Shown here one piece after another: positions 1-8,016 of a stretch of DNA of 64,000 nucleotides (position 1 is its first letter; each line of letters begins with the position of its first letter). The DNA is taken from NCBI RefSeq assembly GCF_003664585.1, contig NZ_RCHI01000001.1:310001-374000 (forward strand), given 5' to 3'. The notes beneath the pieces are model-generated. The model was not told where the DNA came from, made no database searches, and saw only the letters and a list, made by a program, of their open reading frames with translations. The DNA is from Paenirhodobacter hankyongi (GTDB lineage Bacteria > Pseudomonadota > Alphaproteobacteria > Rhodobacterales > Rhodobacteraceae). A program made the position numbers and the translations under genes.

Positions 1-536
1 CGGGCGGCACGCTTGTCCTTGATGGCGAGGAGGTGCCGCGGGTCCCGCCGCAGGGCATGGCGCGGCGCGGACTTGGCTATGTGCCGCAGGGGCGGATGAT
101 CTTCCCGCTGCTCACCGTGCGCGAGAACATGGAAACCGCCTTCGCGGTGCTGCCGAAATCCGAACGCTTCATCCCCGACGAGATCTATGATCTGTTTCCG
201 ATCCTGAAGGAATTCCTGCATCGGCGCGGCGGCGATCTGTCCGGCGGGCAGCAGCAGCAGCTGGCGATTGCGCGGGCGATGCTGATGAAGCCGAAGATCC
301 TGCTGCTCGACGAGCCGACCGAAGGGATCCAGCCCAACATCATCCAGCAGATCGGCCGCGTCATCGCCTATCTGCGCGCGCGCGGCGATATCGCGATCAT
401 CCTGGTCGAGCAGTATTTCGACTTCGCCCATGACCTCGGCGACCGCTTCTATGTGCTCAAGCGCGGCACGGTGGCGATGGAGGGCACGAAGGTGTCGCTC
501 ACCCGCGAGGCGCTGCGCGAGGTGGTGAGCGTGTGA
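1..536 (+). CDS. urtE: Urea ABC transporter ATP-binding protein UrtE (5' end cut by window edge)
   Basis: This is the C-terminal 177 residues of an ABC ATPase; the reading frame is open from base 3, and the Walker A region lies outside the window. Visible are the Q-loop region (GLGYVPQGRMIFP), the signature LSGGQQQQLAIARA, Walker B ILLLDEPTEGIQP and the switch histidine region replaced by the VEQYFDF segment typical of this family. The DEPTEGIQP and LVEQYFDFA stretches are characteristic of UrtE rather than of LivF. UrtE is one of the two ATPases that energise uptake of urea by the UrtABCDE system at the inner membrane. The other urt genes would lie just left of the window. Any GTG within the visible part, such as base 33, is internal and not the start. 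Confidence is high for the ABC class and good for UrtE. Confidence 0.88.
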   Translation, partial: GGTLVLDGEEVPRVPPQGMARRGLGYVPQGRMIFPLLTVRENMETAFAVLPKSERFIPDEIYDLFPILKEFLHRRGGDLSGGQQQQLAIARAMLMKPKILLLDEPTEGIQPNIIQQIGRVIAYLRARGDIAIILVEQYFDFAHDLGDRFYVLKRGTVAMEGTKVSLTREALREVVSV

Positions 537-556
537 GGGCAGCGCCCCCTGTCTGT

Positions 557-1765
557 TCAGCGCACGCCAAGCCCCGCCCGCATCAGCGTCTTGCGCACCG
601 GCTTGAGCGAATAGAGCGCGCCCAGAACCCCCGCGCGCAGGTCGCGCAACGGTTGCGGCGCGACCATCGAGGCGCGGTTGAGGAAGTCGATGCCGATCTC
701 GCGCGCCTTCACCTCGGGCCAGCGCCGGCGGTTATAGGCGGCAAGCATCGCCGGTTCGCCGAGATGCGCCGGGTCCTTCTCGGCCAGCCGCAGCAGGCAG
801 GTCAGATCGGCAAGCGACATGTTCAGCCCCTGCGCCCCGATCGGCGGGATCACATGCGCGGCCTCGGCAATGAGCGCGACGCGCTCGGCCGCGAAGCGCG
901 CGGCGATCTGCGTCATCATCGGCCAGACCGAGCGGCGGGTGACGAGGGTGAGCGGGCCCAGAAGCCCGGTCGAGCGCGCGTTCATCGCCGCCTCGAACTC
1001 CGGCACCGGCAGGGCGGCCAGACGCTCGGCCTCGGCGCCGCGTTCCATCCAGACGATGGCCGAGCTGTGCAGCCCGTCGCGGTCGGGCAGCGGGATCAGG
1101 GTGAAGGGGCCGCCCGAGCGGTGGATCTCGGTCGAGACGTCATTGTGCGGCAGCGGGTGGGTCACGGCGAAGGCGAGCGCCTTCTGGCCATAGCGGGTGG
1201 TCTTCACCGGGATGCCCGCGGCCTCGCGGATGAAGGAGTTGCGGCCATCGGCGGCCACCACCAGCTTCGCGCGCACCCGGCTGCCGTCCGACAGCGTCAC
1301 CTCGGCCCCGCTTTCGCGGGTGACGAGGCCGGTCGTGGCGACGCCCGGGCGGAAATCGACGAGCGGCAGTTCGGCGAGCCGCGCCACCATCTCGCGCCGC
1401 AAGAGCCAGTTCGGGAAGTTCCAGCCGAAGGGCTCGTCCGACAGATCGGCGGCGTCGAAATCGCGGGTGAGGCGGGCGACGGGCTCGGCCCCGCCCGCGT
1501 CGATGATGCGCATGATCTGCAGGGGGGCCGCATAGGGGGCGAGCCGCGCCCAGAGCCCCGCGCCCTCGAGCACGGCGCGCGAGGGGTGCAGGAAGGCGGT
1601 GGTGCGCATGTCGGCGCCGGCCTCGCCCTCGGCGGTGACGGGGGGCTGCGGGTCGACGCAGATCGTGGTGAAACCGGCCGCCCCGAAGGCCGCCGCGGCG
1701 GTCAGGCCGGCGACACCGCCGCCCGAGATCAGGATGTCGGTCGTGCGCAGGGTCTGTTGCTCCAT
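557..1765 (-). CDS. UbiH/UbiF-type FAD-dependent hydroxylase, probably of ubiquinone synthesis
   Basis: The 402-residue product is a group A flavin monooxygenase, the family that hydroxylates the aromatic ring of ubiquinone precursors. An N-terminal FAD motif GGGVAGLTAA lies near residue 14, a DG motif (ADGRNSFIREAAG) in the middle, and the C-terminal flavin-binding region reads LIAEAAHVIPPIGAQGLNMS. In the last motif the usual GDAAH is AEAAH, so the conserved Asp that contacts the flavin ribityl is replaced by Glu. The ATG at 1765 is chosen because GGAGG lies six bases before it; the frame stays open 35 codons further upstream, but that stretch is basic and unlike the family. It runs convergent to urtE with a 20-base gap. 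It could be UbiH, UbiF or UbiL; the sequence alone does not decide the hydroxylated position. Confidence 0.85.
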   Translation of the reverse strand: MEQQTLRTTDILISGGGVAGLTAAAAFGAAGFTTICVDPQPPVTAEGEAGADMRTTAFLHPSRAVLEGAGLWARLAPYAAPLQIMRIIDAGGAEPVARLTRDFDAADLSDEPFGWNFPNWLLRREMVARLAELPLVDFRPGVATTGLVTRESGAEVTLSDGSRVRAKLVVAADGRNSFIREAAGIPVKTTRYGQKALAFAVTHPLPHNDVSTEIHRSGGPFTLIPLPDRDGLHSSAIVWMERGAEAERLAALPVPEFEAAMNARSTGLLGPLTLVTRRSVWPMMTQIAARFAAERVALIAEAAHVIPPIGAQGLNMSLADLTCLLRLAEKDPAHLGEPAMLAAYNRRRWPEVKAREIGIDFLNRASMVAPQPLRDLRAGVLGALYSLKPVRKTLMRAGLGVR

Positions 1766-1877
1766 CTCGGGCCTCCGTTTCAGCGCGCCCAAGATGCCCC
1801 GGCGGGCGGCGCGTTGCAATCGGGTGCGGCGATCGGTCCGCGCCGCGGAAGCGAACGGCCTCGCACACAAGCAGAAA

Positions 1878-1903
1878 CGGCCCGGAGCCGGAGGCTCGGG
1901 CCG
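1878..1903 (-). terminator. Hairpin terminator after the small membrane-protein gene
   Basis: A GC-rich stem (CGGCCCGgAGCC with GGCTCGGGCCG, one bulged base) lies 27 bases beyond the stop of the leftward gene at 1930-2112. On the minus strand it is followed by TTTCTG, a short T run. It would separate this small gene from ubiH-like downstream. Confidence 0.55.
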
Positions 1904-1929
1904 TGTGCGGCGTGCCGTGCCGTGCCGGC

Positions 1930-2112
1930 TCAGCCGCCCGCGGTCATCACCACGAGGAAGGCCAGCATGATCCAGGTGGCCACAACGGCCCAGAGGATCA
2001 GCCCGCCAAGGCCCATGAAGGCGACGAGGCCAACGGCGATGCCGATGATCACGAGCGCCAGAAGGTACATCTGGGCGGAATTGTCTTTGGTGTCCGCGTG
2101 CTTGGCGGTCAT
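1930..2112 (-). CDS. Small two-helix membrane protein, unknown function
   Basis: The 60-residue product has a polar N-terminus (about 15 residues, MTAKHADTKDNSAQ) followed by two close hydrophobic segments, roughly residues 15-34 and 38-57, so it is almost certainly an inner-membrane protein. The ATG at 2112 has GGGAGA seven bases upstream; the frame extends 21 codons further but without a better start. No catalytic motif is visible and I do not recognise the family. Its own terminator-like hairpin at 1878-1903 suggests that it is transcribed alone. Short proteins of this form are common in Rhodobacteraceae, often annotated only as hypothetical or aa3-oxidase-subunit-like; the latter is a guess that the sequence does not prove. 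Confidence 0.7.
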   Translation of the reverse strand: MTAKHADTKDNSAQMYLLALVIIGIAVGLVAFMGLGGLILWAVVATWIMLAFLVVMTAGG

Positions 2113-2211
2113 GGCAGAATCTCCCTTGGCTGTCTCCCTGACAGTCCGGTCTGCATAGCGGCTGGCGCCGCGCATGGGAACCGCGCCACGTTGTCGCAGG
2201 GGCGAAATGGC

Positions 2212-2871
2212 TCAGCTGTGACGCGGATGCCGCAGCGCGGCAAGGAATCCCGTCAGGTCGTTGGTGTGGTGCTGGATATGCGGCCCGGAGGCGGGGTCGG
2301 GGGCCACGTGGACGGTCTGCATCCCCATCGCATGGGGGGCGGCCAGGTTGCGCGGGTCATCCTCGAACATCGCGGCCTGCGGCGGGCGGATGCCGGCCTT
2401 GGCAAAGACCGTCTCGAAGGCCTGCGGCTCGGGCTTGGGGTGGAACTCGGCATCCTCGACGCCGAACACCCCGTCGAAAAGCCCGCTCAGCCCGCGCGCG
2501 TCGAGCACCCGCTGCGCATAGGGGGCCGAGCCGTTGGTGAAGACGATCTTGCGCCCGGGCAGGTCGTCGATGGCGCTGCGCAGCGCCGGGTCGGGGCTGA
2601 GCGAGTCGAAGGAGATGTCGTGCACCTCGGCCAGATAGGGCATCGGGTCGAGCCCGTGCTCGTGCATCAGCCCGGCCAGCGTGGTGCCGTAGAGCCGCCA
2701 GTAATGGTCGCGCAGCCGGTTCGCCTCGCCGCGGTCGACGCCGAGCGCGCGCATGACATATTCGGTCATCTTCACCTCGATCTGGGCGAAGAGACGGGCC
2801 TCGGGAGGGTACAGGGTGTTGTCGAGGTCGAACACCCAGTCGGTGACATGTGCGAAATCTGCGGCTGACAT
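2212..2871 (-). CDS. HAD-family pyrimidine 5'-nucleotidase
   Basis: The 219-residue protein carries all four HAD motifs: the nucleophile motif DLDNTLYP at residues 15-22, motif II FTNGS in the middle, the motif III lysine in HPKPEP, and the acidic motif IV FEDDPRNL. The DLDNTLYP form with a helical cap is that of the pyrimidine 5'-nucleotidase subfamily, which removes phosphate from UMP or CMP type nucleotides in the cytoplasm. The length is normal for the family and the ATG at 2871 begins the conserved part directly. It is divergent from the GntR gene at 2984, with 112 bases between them that must contain both promoters. Substrate assignment is from the family only. Confidence 0.85.
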   Translation of the reverse strand: MSAADFAHVTDWVFDLDNTLYPPEARLFAQIEVKMTEYVMRALGVDRGEANRLRDHYWRLYGTTLAGLMHEHGLDPMPYLAEVHDISFDSLSPDPALRSAIDDLPGRKIVFTNGSAPYAQRVLDARGLSGLFDGVFGVEDAEFHPKPEPQAFETVFAKAGIRPPQAAMFEDDPRNLAAPHAMGMQTVHVAPDPASGPHIQHHTNDLTGFLAALRHPRHS

Positions 2872-2983
2872 GGCGCGGACCCTATCCCGGCCGTCGGGCA
2901 GGGGAAAGGGGGAGGGATCCTTTTGTCGGCTTGTCAGGCGGCGGCTGCGCTCCTAAGTCTTGTGCGCAACCGAGAGAGGGCCA

Positions 2984-3631
2984 ATGCAGAAAGACGCTTA
3001 CACGCTGATCCTCGAGGCGATCGACGCCGGGGTCTACCGTCCGGGTGACCGGCTGGTGGAATCGGAACTCGCCGAGCGGTTCGGCGTATCGCGCACGCCC
3101 GTGCGCGAGGCGCTGCAACGGCTCGAGACGCAATCCATGCTGGCGCGCGACGGCCGCTCGCTGATCGTCGCCTCGCTCGATCACAACCAGCTGGCCGAGC
3201 TTTACGTCGTGCGCTCGGAACTCGAGGCGCTGGCGGCGGCGCTCGCCGCCAAGCATGCCGCGCCCGAGGAGGTGCGGGTGCTGCAGGAGATGGTCGACGA
3301 GGACCGCGCCCGCACCCGCAATCCGATTGCCCTGTCGCAGGCGAACAAGCGCTTCCACCGGCAGATCCATCTGGCCTCGCACAACCGCTATCTGGTGCAG
3401 CAGCTCGACCTCGTGCACCGCTCGATGGCGCTTCTGGCGACCACATCGCTGGCGGCCGAGGGGCGGGGCGAGACGGCGCTGGCCGAACACCAGGCGATCG
3501 TGGACGCGATCCGCAAGGGCGACGAGGAGGGGGCCGCGGCGGCGCTGCGGGCGCATATCTCGAAGGCCTTCGAGACGCGGCTGAAGCTCGATGCCCAGGG
3601 CGGGCACAAGGGCGCGGTCGAGGGGCGCTAG
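2984..3631 (+). CDS. GntR-family regulator with FCD ligand-binding domain
   Basis: The 215-residue protein has an N-terminal winged helix-turn-helix (about residues 5-65, with FGVSRTPVREAL) and a C-terminal all-helical FCD domain (about 75-200), the layout of the FadR subgroup. These are cytoplasmic repressors or activators that respond to small organic acids. I place the start at the ATG 2984, which has GAGAGGG close upstream; a TTG eight codons earlier is also in frame. The neighbours (a nucleotidase and a glycosyltransferase) do not reveal its target. Its last four bases overlap the convergent glycosyltransferase gene. Confidence 0.82.
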   Translation: MQKDAYTLILEAIDAGVYRPGDRLVESELAERFGVSRTPVREALQRLETQSMLARDGRSLIVASLDHNQLAELYVVRSELEALAAALAAKHAAPEEVRVLQEMVDEDRARTRNPIALSQANKRFHRQIHLASHNRYLVQQLDLVHRSMALLATTSLAAEGRGETALAEHQAIVDAIRKGDEEGAAAALRAHISKAFETRLKLDAQGGHKGAVEGR

Positions 3632-5652
3632 TCGATCTGCGGTGCCCGCGGCGGGCGGGCGGGCTCGGCGGTTGCCGGAGCGAGGGCCGGGGCGGGTGTT
3701 GCCGGCGCCGCGACGCCGTGCAGCGCGTCGAACAGCCCGTGCGCGGTCTTGTCCCAGTAGAAGGGCCGGGTGACGACCTCGTAGATCGCCTTCCAGCCGG
3801 CGAGCGCGCCGAGCGGGAAATAGAAGTGCAGCGTTGGCACCCAGGGCAGCAGGTGGCGATGGCGGGGGCCGCGTACCGCCCAGATCCCGACCGCGAGATT
3901 GACGATCTCGGCCAGCGAGAAGAGGGCCTGCAGCGCCGTTTCGCTTCCGGCCGAGAGCAGGTCGCGCACCGGGTGCCACAAGCCGAGGAAGATGAGCCAG
4001 CAGCTCCACAGCACCGGCGCCAGCAGGTATTGCGAGAGCGCGCCGAGGAACATCACCTGCAGGCCGAGAAAGCGCCAGGCGCCCAGCTCGCGCCACAGCT
4101 GTCCGGGCGTGCGCATGTGCACCCCCCAAGTCATCGCATAGCCCTTGAGCCAGCGCGAGCGCTGCTTGACCCAGGGCAGGGGGCGGCAGTTCGCCTCTTC
4201 GCGGGTGACGGTGGCGAGCAGTTCGGTGCGCAGGCCGCGCCGCGCGAGGCGGATGCCCAGATCGGCATCCTCGGTGACGTTGAAAGCATCCCAGGCGCCG
4301 ACCGCCTCAAGGAGGTCGCGGCGGAAGAACAGCGTGGTGCCACCCAGCGGCACGGCCAGGCCGAGCCGCGCGACGCCGGGCAGCACGGCGCGAAACCAGA
4401 CCGCATATTCCACGGTGAAACAGCGCGCGAGCCAGTTCGTGCGCGGGTTGTAGTAATCGAGCACCCCCTGCAGGCAGGCGACGTCGGGCGGGGCCTCGGC
4501 AAAGCGGCGGGCCGCGGCGTGGAGCTGGTCGGGATCTGGCATGTCCTCGGCATCCCAGACCCCGACGATCGAGCCGCGGCAGAAGTTCAGCGCAAAGTTC
4601 AGAGCCCGCGGCTTCGTCCGGATCGGCCCATCGGGGACGGTGACGACCCGCAGCCAGCGCGGCAGCGTCGCGCCGGCCAGCGCGTCACGCGTCGTCCAGT
4701 CCCCTTCCTCGACCACCAGCAGCACGTCGAGCAGCTCGCGCGGGTAGGTCAGGCGGCCGAGCCGGTCGACCAGGCGCTCGGCAATATCGTGCTCGCGAAA
4801 CAGCGGCACCATCATCGAGATCACCGGCAGGCGGATCGGCGCCGTGACCTGCGCCGGCGGCAGGGTCGTCGCCAGGCGGTGCAGCTCGGCGAGCCAGGCC
4901 AGCAGCTTGAGCGCCATGGTCAGCACGAGTGTGGCGATGGCCCAGGCGAACAGCACGGCGAAGACGGCCATCGGCGCCAGCAGCAGACCGAGCGCGATCC
5001 CGGCCATCGCCCCGAGCGCAAGTCGCGCGGCGCGCTCGCCGTCGTGGCTGCGGCAGCTTTCGGTGGCGGCGACGCGGCATTCGGCGCGGCGGATCAGGGC
5101 CGTCTGGCGGCGCGAAAGCAGCGCGTCATGCACCGCCCGCTCGGGGGCGAGAACCATCCGGTAGGGGGCGAACTCGACGGGCAGGGCGCCGCGCAGGCGG
5201 GTGAACTCCTCGGGCCGCGCGGTGGCGATCACCGTGGTCGCGCCGATCCGCCGCCACGGCACCATCGCCTCCTTCAGGCACAGCTCGGGGCCGAGGGCGT
5301 CGATCAGCCGCGGGTCGGGCGGTTCGGCGGCCAGATCGACGCGCGCGGCCTGCCATTGCTCGGCCAGTGCCGCCATCAGCGCCGCCTCGCTCACCCAGCC
5401 ATGCGTCAGCAGGATGTCCCCCAGCCGGACGTCCTCGCGCTCGCGCAGGGCAAGGGCCGTGGTCAGGTCGCCCGGCGTGACCGCGCCGTGATCGAGCAGG
5501 ATCCGGCCGAGCGGTCGGCGTCCGCTGACCGGGCGGGGCGTGCGTGCGCGGCGCGCGGTGATGCCGACGCGCCCGCTGGCGGCAAGCCCGGCAAGCCCCG
5601 GGGTGCCGTCCGCCGCCGCTCCGTCGATCCGGCCCCCCTCGTCCGAGATCAT
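3628..5652 (-). CDS. Membrane glycosyltransferase family 2 with N-terminal MshEN (c-di-GMP-binding type) domain
   Basis: The 674-residue product joins two modules. Residues 46-100 contain the paired MshEN pattern (RPLGRILLDHG, then RLGDILLTHG 20 residues later), and residues 105-175 continue like the rest of a type II secretion ATPase N-domain. After two membrane segments (about 208-256) comes a GT2 catalytic domain: DAED at 367-370 (DxD role), TEDADL at 460-465 and QRSRW at 497-501, the set found in processive synthases. Several C-terminal membrane helices follow. MshEN domains of this pattern bind cyclic di-GMP, and NfrB-type phage-receptor polysaccharide synthases join MshEN and GT2, although there the MshEN is C-terminal. 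The glycan made is unknown. A CtrA box lies 48 bases upstream of the start. The tail is rich in Ala and Pro and probably disordered. Confidence 0.85.
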   Translation of the reverse strand: MISDEGGRIDGAAADGTPGLAGLAASGRVGITARRARTPRPVSGRRPLGRILLDHGAVTPGDLTTALALREREDVRLGDILLTHGWVSEAALMAALAEQWQAARVDLAAEPPDPRLIDALGPELCLKEAMVPWRRIGATTVIATARPEEFTRLRGALPVEFAPYRMVLAPERAVHDALLSRRQTALIRRAECRVAATESCRSHDGERAARLALGAMAGIALGLLLAPMAVFAVLFAWAIATLVLTMALKLLAWLAELHRLATTLPPAQVTAPIRLPVISMMVPLFREHDIAERLVDRLGRLTYPRELLDVLLVVEEGDWTTRDALAGATLPRWLRVVTVPDGPIRTKPRALNFALNFCRGSIVGVWDAEDMPDPDQLHAAARRFAEAPPDVACLQGVLDYYNPRTNWLARCFTVEYAVWFRAVLPGVARLGLAVPLGGTTLFFRRDLLEAVGAWDAFNVTEDADLGIRLARRGLRTELLATVTREEANCRPLPWVKQRSRWLKGYAMTWGVHMRTPGQLWRELGAWRFLGLQVMFLGALSQYLLAPVLWSCWLIFLGLWHPVRDLLSAGSETALQALFSLAEIVNLAVGIWAVRGPRHRHLLPWVPTLHFYFPLGALAGWKAIYEVVTRPFYWDKTAHGLFDALHGVAAPATPAPALAPATAEPARPPRAPQID

Positions 5653-5700
5653 GCCGCCCCCGCTGCGCTGGTGTTGCGGAAACAGGATTCCAGAGCGAGG

Positions 5701-5715
5701 TTAACGCAAGGTTAA
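5701..5715 (-). promoter_or_regulatory. CtrA box (TTAA-N7-TTAA) upstream of the MshEN-glycosyltransferase
   Basis: The sequence TTAACGCAAGGTTAA matches the full CtrA consensus TTAA-N7-TTAA exactly. It lies 48 bases before the ATG of the leftward glycosyltransferase at 5652, where a promoter would be expected, and upstream of nothing else. In alphaproteobacteria the response regulator CtrA controls cell-cycle, motility and surface genes through this site. Binding is inferred from the motif only; one chance match in 64 kb of GC-rich DNA is unlikely but possible. Confidence 0.6.
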
Positions 5716-5745
5716 TCTGGTTCCCGGCGCCGGGGCTGGGCGGAA

Positions 5746-5781
5746 ACGAAAAGGGGCGGCCCGGTGTCCCGAAGCCGCCCC
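5746..5781 (-). terminator. Rho-independent terminator of carA
   Basis: An eight-base perfect stem (GGGGCGGC 5753-5760 with GCCGCCCC 5774-5781) lies 22 bases after the carA stop. On the minus strand it is followed by TTTTCGTTT, a fair T run, so it fits an intrinsic terminator for the leftward carA transcript. Confidence 0.75.
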
Positions 5782-5803
5782 GGCATGTCCTGCCTCGACG
5801 CGC

Positions 5804-6970
5804 TCAGCCGGCGCGGCGGGCCCGCATCGCCTCGGCGAAGCGTTCGAAGAGGTAATAGCTGTCCTGCGGGCCGGGGCTGGCCTCCGGGTGATACTGCACC
5901 GAGAACACCGGCCGCCCCTCCATCGCGATGCCACAGTTCGAGCCGTCGAAGAGCGAGACATGGGTCTCCTGCACGCCCTTCGGCAGGGTCTGTGCATCGA
6001 CGGTGAAGCCGTGGTTCATCGAGGTGATCTCGACCTTGCCGGTGGTCAGGTCCTTGACCGGGTGGTTGGCGCCGTGGTGGCCGTGGTTCATCTTGATCGT
6101 CTTCGCGCCAAGCGCGAGGGCGAGCATCTGGTGGCCGAGGCAGATGCCGAAGAGCGGCAGCTCGGTTTCCAGAATGCCCTTGATCATCGGCACGGCATAG
6201 GCGCCGGTCGCGGCCGGGTCGCCCGGGCCGTTCGACAGGAACACGCCCTCGGGGTTCAGTGCGAGCACGTCCTCGGCGGTGGCCGAGGCGGGCAGCACGG
6301 TGACCTCGCAGCCGGCCGAGGCGAGGCAGCGCAGGATGTTGCGCTTCGCGCCATAGTCGATCGCGACGACCTTCAGGCCGGGGCCCTCGCGGCGGCTGTA
6401 GCCCTCGGGCCAGGCCCACCGCTTCTCGTCCCAGGTGTAGCTTTGCGCGCAGGTCACGTCCTTGGCGAGGTCGAGGCCGACAAGGCCCTTCCACTCGCGC
6501 GCCTTCTTCACCAGCGCCTCGATGTCGAAGTTGCCTTCGGGATCGTGGGCGATGGCGACATGCGGGGCGCCCTGCTGGCGGATCGCGCGGGTCAGGCGGC
6601 GGGTGTCGACGCCGCCGACGCCGATCCGGCCCTTCTTCACCAGCCAGTCGACAAGGTCATCGGTGGCGCGCCAGTTCGAGGGATCGGTCGGGTCCCATTT
6701 CACCACGAGGCCGGCGGCGACCGGCTCGGCGGTCTCGTCATCCTCGGTGTTGACGCCGACGTTGCCGACATGCGGGAAGGTGAAGGTGACGACCTGGCCG
6801 GCATAGCTCGGGTCGGTCATGATCTCCTGATAGCCGGTCATCGCGGTGTTGAACACCAGCTCGGCGACGGTGACGCCGGCGGCGCCGAACCCCTTGCCGT
6901 AGAACAGTTGCCCGTCCGCAAGCGCGATCAGCGCGGTGGGCTTTTCCGATGACTGGTTGATTGCAGGCAT
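5804..6970 (-). CDS. carA: Carbamoyl-phosphate synthase small (glutaminase) subunit
   Basis: The 388-residue protein has the CarA layout: an N-terminal CPSase small-chain domain (ADGQLFYGKGFGA; the FNTAMTGYQEIMTDPSYAGQ block about residues 40-60) and a C-terminal class I glutamine amidotransferase domain. The catalytic cysteine is in FGICLGHQM and the His-Glu pair in QYHPEASPGPQDS. It hydrolyses glutamine and passes ammonia to CarB to make carbamoyl phosphate for arginine and pyrimidine synthesis in the cytoplasm. Length is normal. carB is not adjacent, which is usual in alphaproteobacteria. It has its own promoter-like sequence (7001-7029) and terminator (5746-5781), so it appears monocistronic, and it is divergent from the YqeY gene. 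Confidence 0.97.
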   Translation of the reverse strand: MPAINQSSEKPTALIALADGQLFYGKGFGAAGVTVAELVFNTAMTGYQEIMTDPSYAGQVVTFTFPHVGNVGVNTEDDETAEPVAAGLVVKWDPTDPSNWRATDDLVDWLVKKGRIGVGGVDTRRLTRAIRQQGAPHVAIAHDPEGNFDIEALVKKAREWKGLVGLDLAKDVTCAQSYTWDEKRWAWPEGYSRREGPGLKVVAIDYGAKRNILRCLASAGCEVTVLPASATAEDVLALNPEGVFLSNGPGDPAATGAYAVPMIKGILETELPLFGICLGHQMLALALGAKTIKMNHGHHGANHPVKDLTTGKVEITSMNHGFTVDAQTLPKGVQETHVSLFDGSNCGIAMEGRPVFSVQYHPEASPGPQDSYYLFERFAEAMRARRAG

Positions 6971-7000
6971 GGCGCGACTCCCCGGGGCAAAATCTGCTGG

Positions 7001-7029
7001 AACCTACGGGGGCGGGCCTGCCGGGTCAA
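7001..7029 (-). promoter_or_regulatory. Possible sigma-70 promoter of carA
   Basis: On the minus strand TTGACC (7024-7029) and TAGGTT (7001-7006) are 17 bases apart, a correct spacing for -35 and -10 boxes, about 30 bases before the carA start. The -10 box is a weak match. This is a pattern match without other support. Confidence 0.4.
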
Positions 7030-7138
7030 GGCCCTTGCGGCAAAAGATGTTATCGTTTTAAATCAATAAGTTACGCAGCTTGCGCCGGGGCGTTGGCAGG
7101 GGTATCCTGACGCCCTTGGGTCAGATGAGGACAACGTG

Positions 7139-7597
7139 ATGCAGATGCGCGAGCGGCTTTCCGCGGCATTGAAAGAGGCGATGAAGGCGAAGGACGCCGC
7201 CCGTCTCTCGACGCTGCGGCTGATCAATGCGGCCATCAAGGATCGCGAGATCGCGATGCGGACCGAAGGCGAGGCGGTGTCGATCGGCGATGCCGAGGTG
7301 CTGGGCATCCTCGGCAAGATGGTGAAGCAGCGCCAGGAATCTGCGCGCGCCTATGAAGAGGGCGGCCGGCTCGAACTGGCCGAGAAGGAACTCGCCGAGG
7401 TCAGGGTGATCGAGGAGTTCCTGCCGCGCCAGCTGAGCGCCGAGGAAGTCACCGCCGCGGTCGATGCGGCGATCGCGAGGGTCGGCGCCAGCTCGATCCG
7501 CGACATGGGCCGCGTGATGGCCGAACTGAAGACGAAATACACCGGGCAGATGGACTTTGGCGCCGTCGGCCCGATGGTGAAGACCCGGCTCGGCTGA
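7139..7597 (+). CDS. YqeY/GatB-domain protein
   Basis: The 152-residue helical protein belongs to the YqeY family, whose C-terminal part resembles the tail domain of the GatB and GatE amidotransferase subunits that touch tRNA. Typical stretches are the N-terminal MRERLSAALKEAMKAKD, TLRLINAAIKDREI and the C-terminal GRVMAELKTKYTGQMDFG. Its precise role is unknown; a link to tRNA-dependent amidation is only suggested by the domain. The ATG at 7139 has GAGG eight bases upstream; a GTG one codon earlier is an alternative. In many bacteria yqeY lies near dnaG and rpoD; here it is opposite carA. Confidence 0.9.
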   Translation: MQMRERLSAALKEAMKAKDAARLSTLRLINAAIKDREIAMRTEGEAVSIGDAEVLGILGKMVKQRQESARAYEEGGRLELAEKELAEVRVIEEFLPRQLSAEEVTAAVDAAIARVGASSIRDMGRVMAELKTKYTGQMDFGAVGPMVKTRLG

Positions 7598-8016
7598 GCC
7601 CGCGCCGTGCCGCCGCGCGCGCGTCCGGATGGATGGCGCGGGGCGGCACGCCTCTTTCCCCGACAGTGATGACGCGCGCGGCCCCGGCCGCGATTCGTCC
7701 GCGCCCTTGAAAGCGGCGCGGCGGGGGCGTTTGGCGTGACGATTCGACCTCTGCCGGCGCCCCGCGACTGACGCGACGTCTGCCGGCGCGGCCGGGGCCG
7801 TTGTCGCGATGCCTCGAAAATGGACAGTCTGACGCAGGGGGCAGGTCGCGCTTTGAGGCTAGTGCGCCGCTTTCTGACGGTTCGGTGACAGGAGATCGGT
7901 CCGTTTCGGTCCCATTTTGTCGCGACGGGTTTTCCGGGTTGAAATCCGATTGCCCGCTTGCGTAAGCTTCCCTCACGGGAGCAAACGAACCAAAAAAACG
8001 ACAGGGGAGCCCGAAT
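7598..8016 (+). other. Intergenic region before the polyamine-type ABC operon
   Basis: I see no convincing gene in these 419 bases. The left part holds the hairpin at 7606-7650. The right part contains TTGAAA (7939-7944) and TAAGCT (7963-7968) separated by 18 bases, a possible promoter about 50 bases before the TTG start of the ATPase gene. GC content falls toward the start codon (AACCAAAAAAACGAC). Confidence 0.5.
7606..7650 (+). terminator. GC-rich hairpin after the YqeY gene
   Basis: CGTGCCGCC (7606-7614) and GGCGGCACG (7642-7650) pair perfectly, with further GC pairs inside, starting nine bases after the stop codon. It is followed only by CTCTTTCC, so the T run is weak. It would fit a terminator that is only partly intrinsic. 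Confidence 0.4.

Noticed and set aside
3718-5715. A 665-residue rightward frame opposite the glycosyltransferase
   Set aside because: Low-complexity Arg/Gln/Gly-rich translation without motifs; the leftward frame carries the GT2 and MshEN motifs.
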